From the NCBI GenBank assembly GCA_041159745.1, contig JBEAXP010000201.1, positions 1 to 20,830 of the forward strand: a DNA stretch of 20,830 nt. Direction: 5' to 3'. This DNA comes from Casp-actino8 sp041159745. Lineage in GTDB: Bacteria > Actinomycetota > Acidimicrobiia > Acidimicrobiales > Ilumatobacteraceae. A program made the position numbers and the translations under genes. The stretch's first letter is position 1, and every line of letters begins with the position of its first letter. Below are positions 20,793-20,830 of this stretch, one piece after another. The notes beneath the pieces were generated by a model. It made no database searches. It had not been told where the DNA came from and was given only the letters and a program-made list of their open reading frames with translations.

Positions 20793-20830
20793 ATGGTGAA
20801 GTTCGGCGTGTGGATCTATCCGGTCGCTCC
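20793..20830 (+). CDS. Start of a probable second LLM-class flavin oxidoreductase (cut by window edge)
   Basis: Only about 12 codons are present: ATG-GTG then KFGVWIYPVA. The KFGVW opening is typical of the first barrel strand of LLM-class/F420-dependent enzymes, but the call rests on ten residues. The GTG at 20796 may be the true start, because AAGACT (20784-20789), a weak -10, ends 6 bases before it. The gene is divergent from the CodA-like gene, with about 48 bases between. Confidence 0.42.
   Translation, partial: MVKFGVWIYPVA

Noticed and set aside
1..20830. CRISPR arrays, insertion sequences, toxin-antitoxin pairs, riboswitches.
   Set aside because: No spaced direct repeats, transposase motifs, paired small regulatory genes or long structured leaders were seen; intergenic regions are mostly below 80 bases.

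Overview
The window is G+C-rich, densely coding DNA from a bacterial chromosome. It most resembles a high-G+C actinobacterium, probably of the Acidimicrobiia type. This is an inference from codon bias, the many acyl-CoA and F420/flavin-type enzymes, the holin-X-like and small membrane protein set, and the CCA-less tRNA gene; no marker settles the taxonomy. I see no insertion sequence, phage, CRISPR array or integrase, and no gene-free stretch longer than about 75 bases outside the tRNA locus.

Positions 1-6027 (all minus strand, read right to left) hold one tightly packed series: an ADP-forming acyl-CoA synthetase, a DacB/PBP4-type D-Ala-D-Ala carboxypeptidase and a stand-alone LON-domain protein. 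After a 48-base gap come a holin-X-like membrane protein, two small membrane proteins, a ubiquitin-like sulfur carrier ending in Gly-Gly (TtuB-like), and a TtuA-like tRNA thiolase cut by the window edge. Upstream of this series lie a tRNA-Pro(GGG) gene with its terminator and then the block DUF512 radical-SAM-like protein - der - zinc-ribbon membrane protein (6220-9187).

From 9237 the plus strand carries ispH and a CopD-like membrane protein. From 10711 to the end the genes are mostly catabolic and arranged in convergent/divergent pairs: acyl-CoA dehydrogenase, flavin-reductase-like protein and SirB1-like protein (minus); acyl-CoA synthetase (plus); aldehyde dehydrogenase (minus); glycerophosphodiester phosphodiesterase (plus); then a minus-strand set of a CodA-like amidohydrolase, an LLM-class flavin-dependent oxidoreductase and a cytochrome P450. 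A second LLM-like gene starts on the plus strand at the right edge.

The most notable structural signal is in the start regions. Nearly every gene that begins a transcription unit has a TANNNT-type -10 element ending 6 or 7 bases before its start codon and no Shine-Dalgarno sequence, so leaderless mRNA is predicted. Several genes inside operons have clear Shine-Dalgarno sequences instead. Three divergent gene pairs share very compact promoter regions, and in one the two -10 elements overlap. Two inverted repeats sit in promoters like operators (11925-11938 and 19463-19482). The most interesting gene pair is the ttuB-ttuA sulfur-transfer module at the left edge. I did not find a clearly new multi-gene defence or mobile system.
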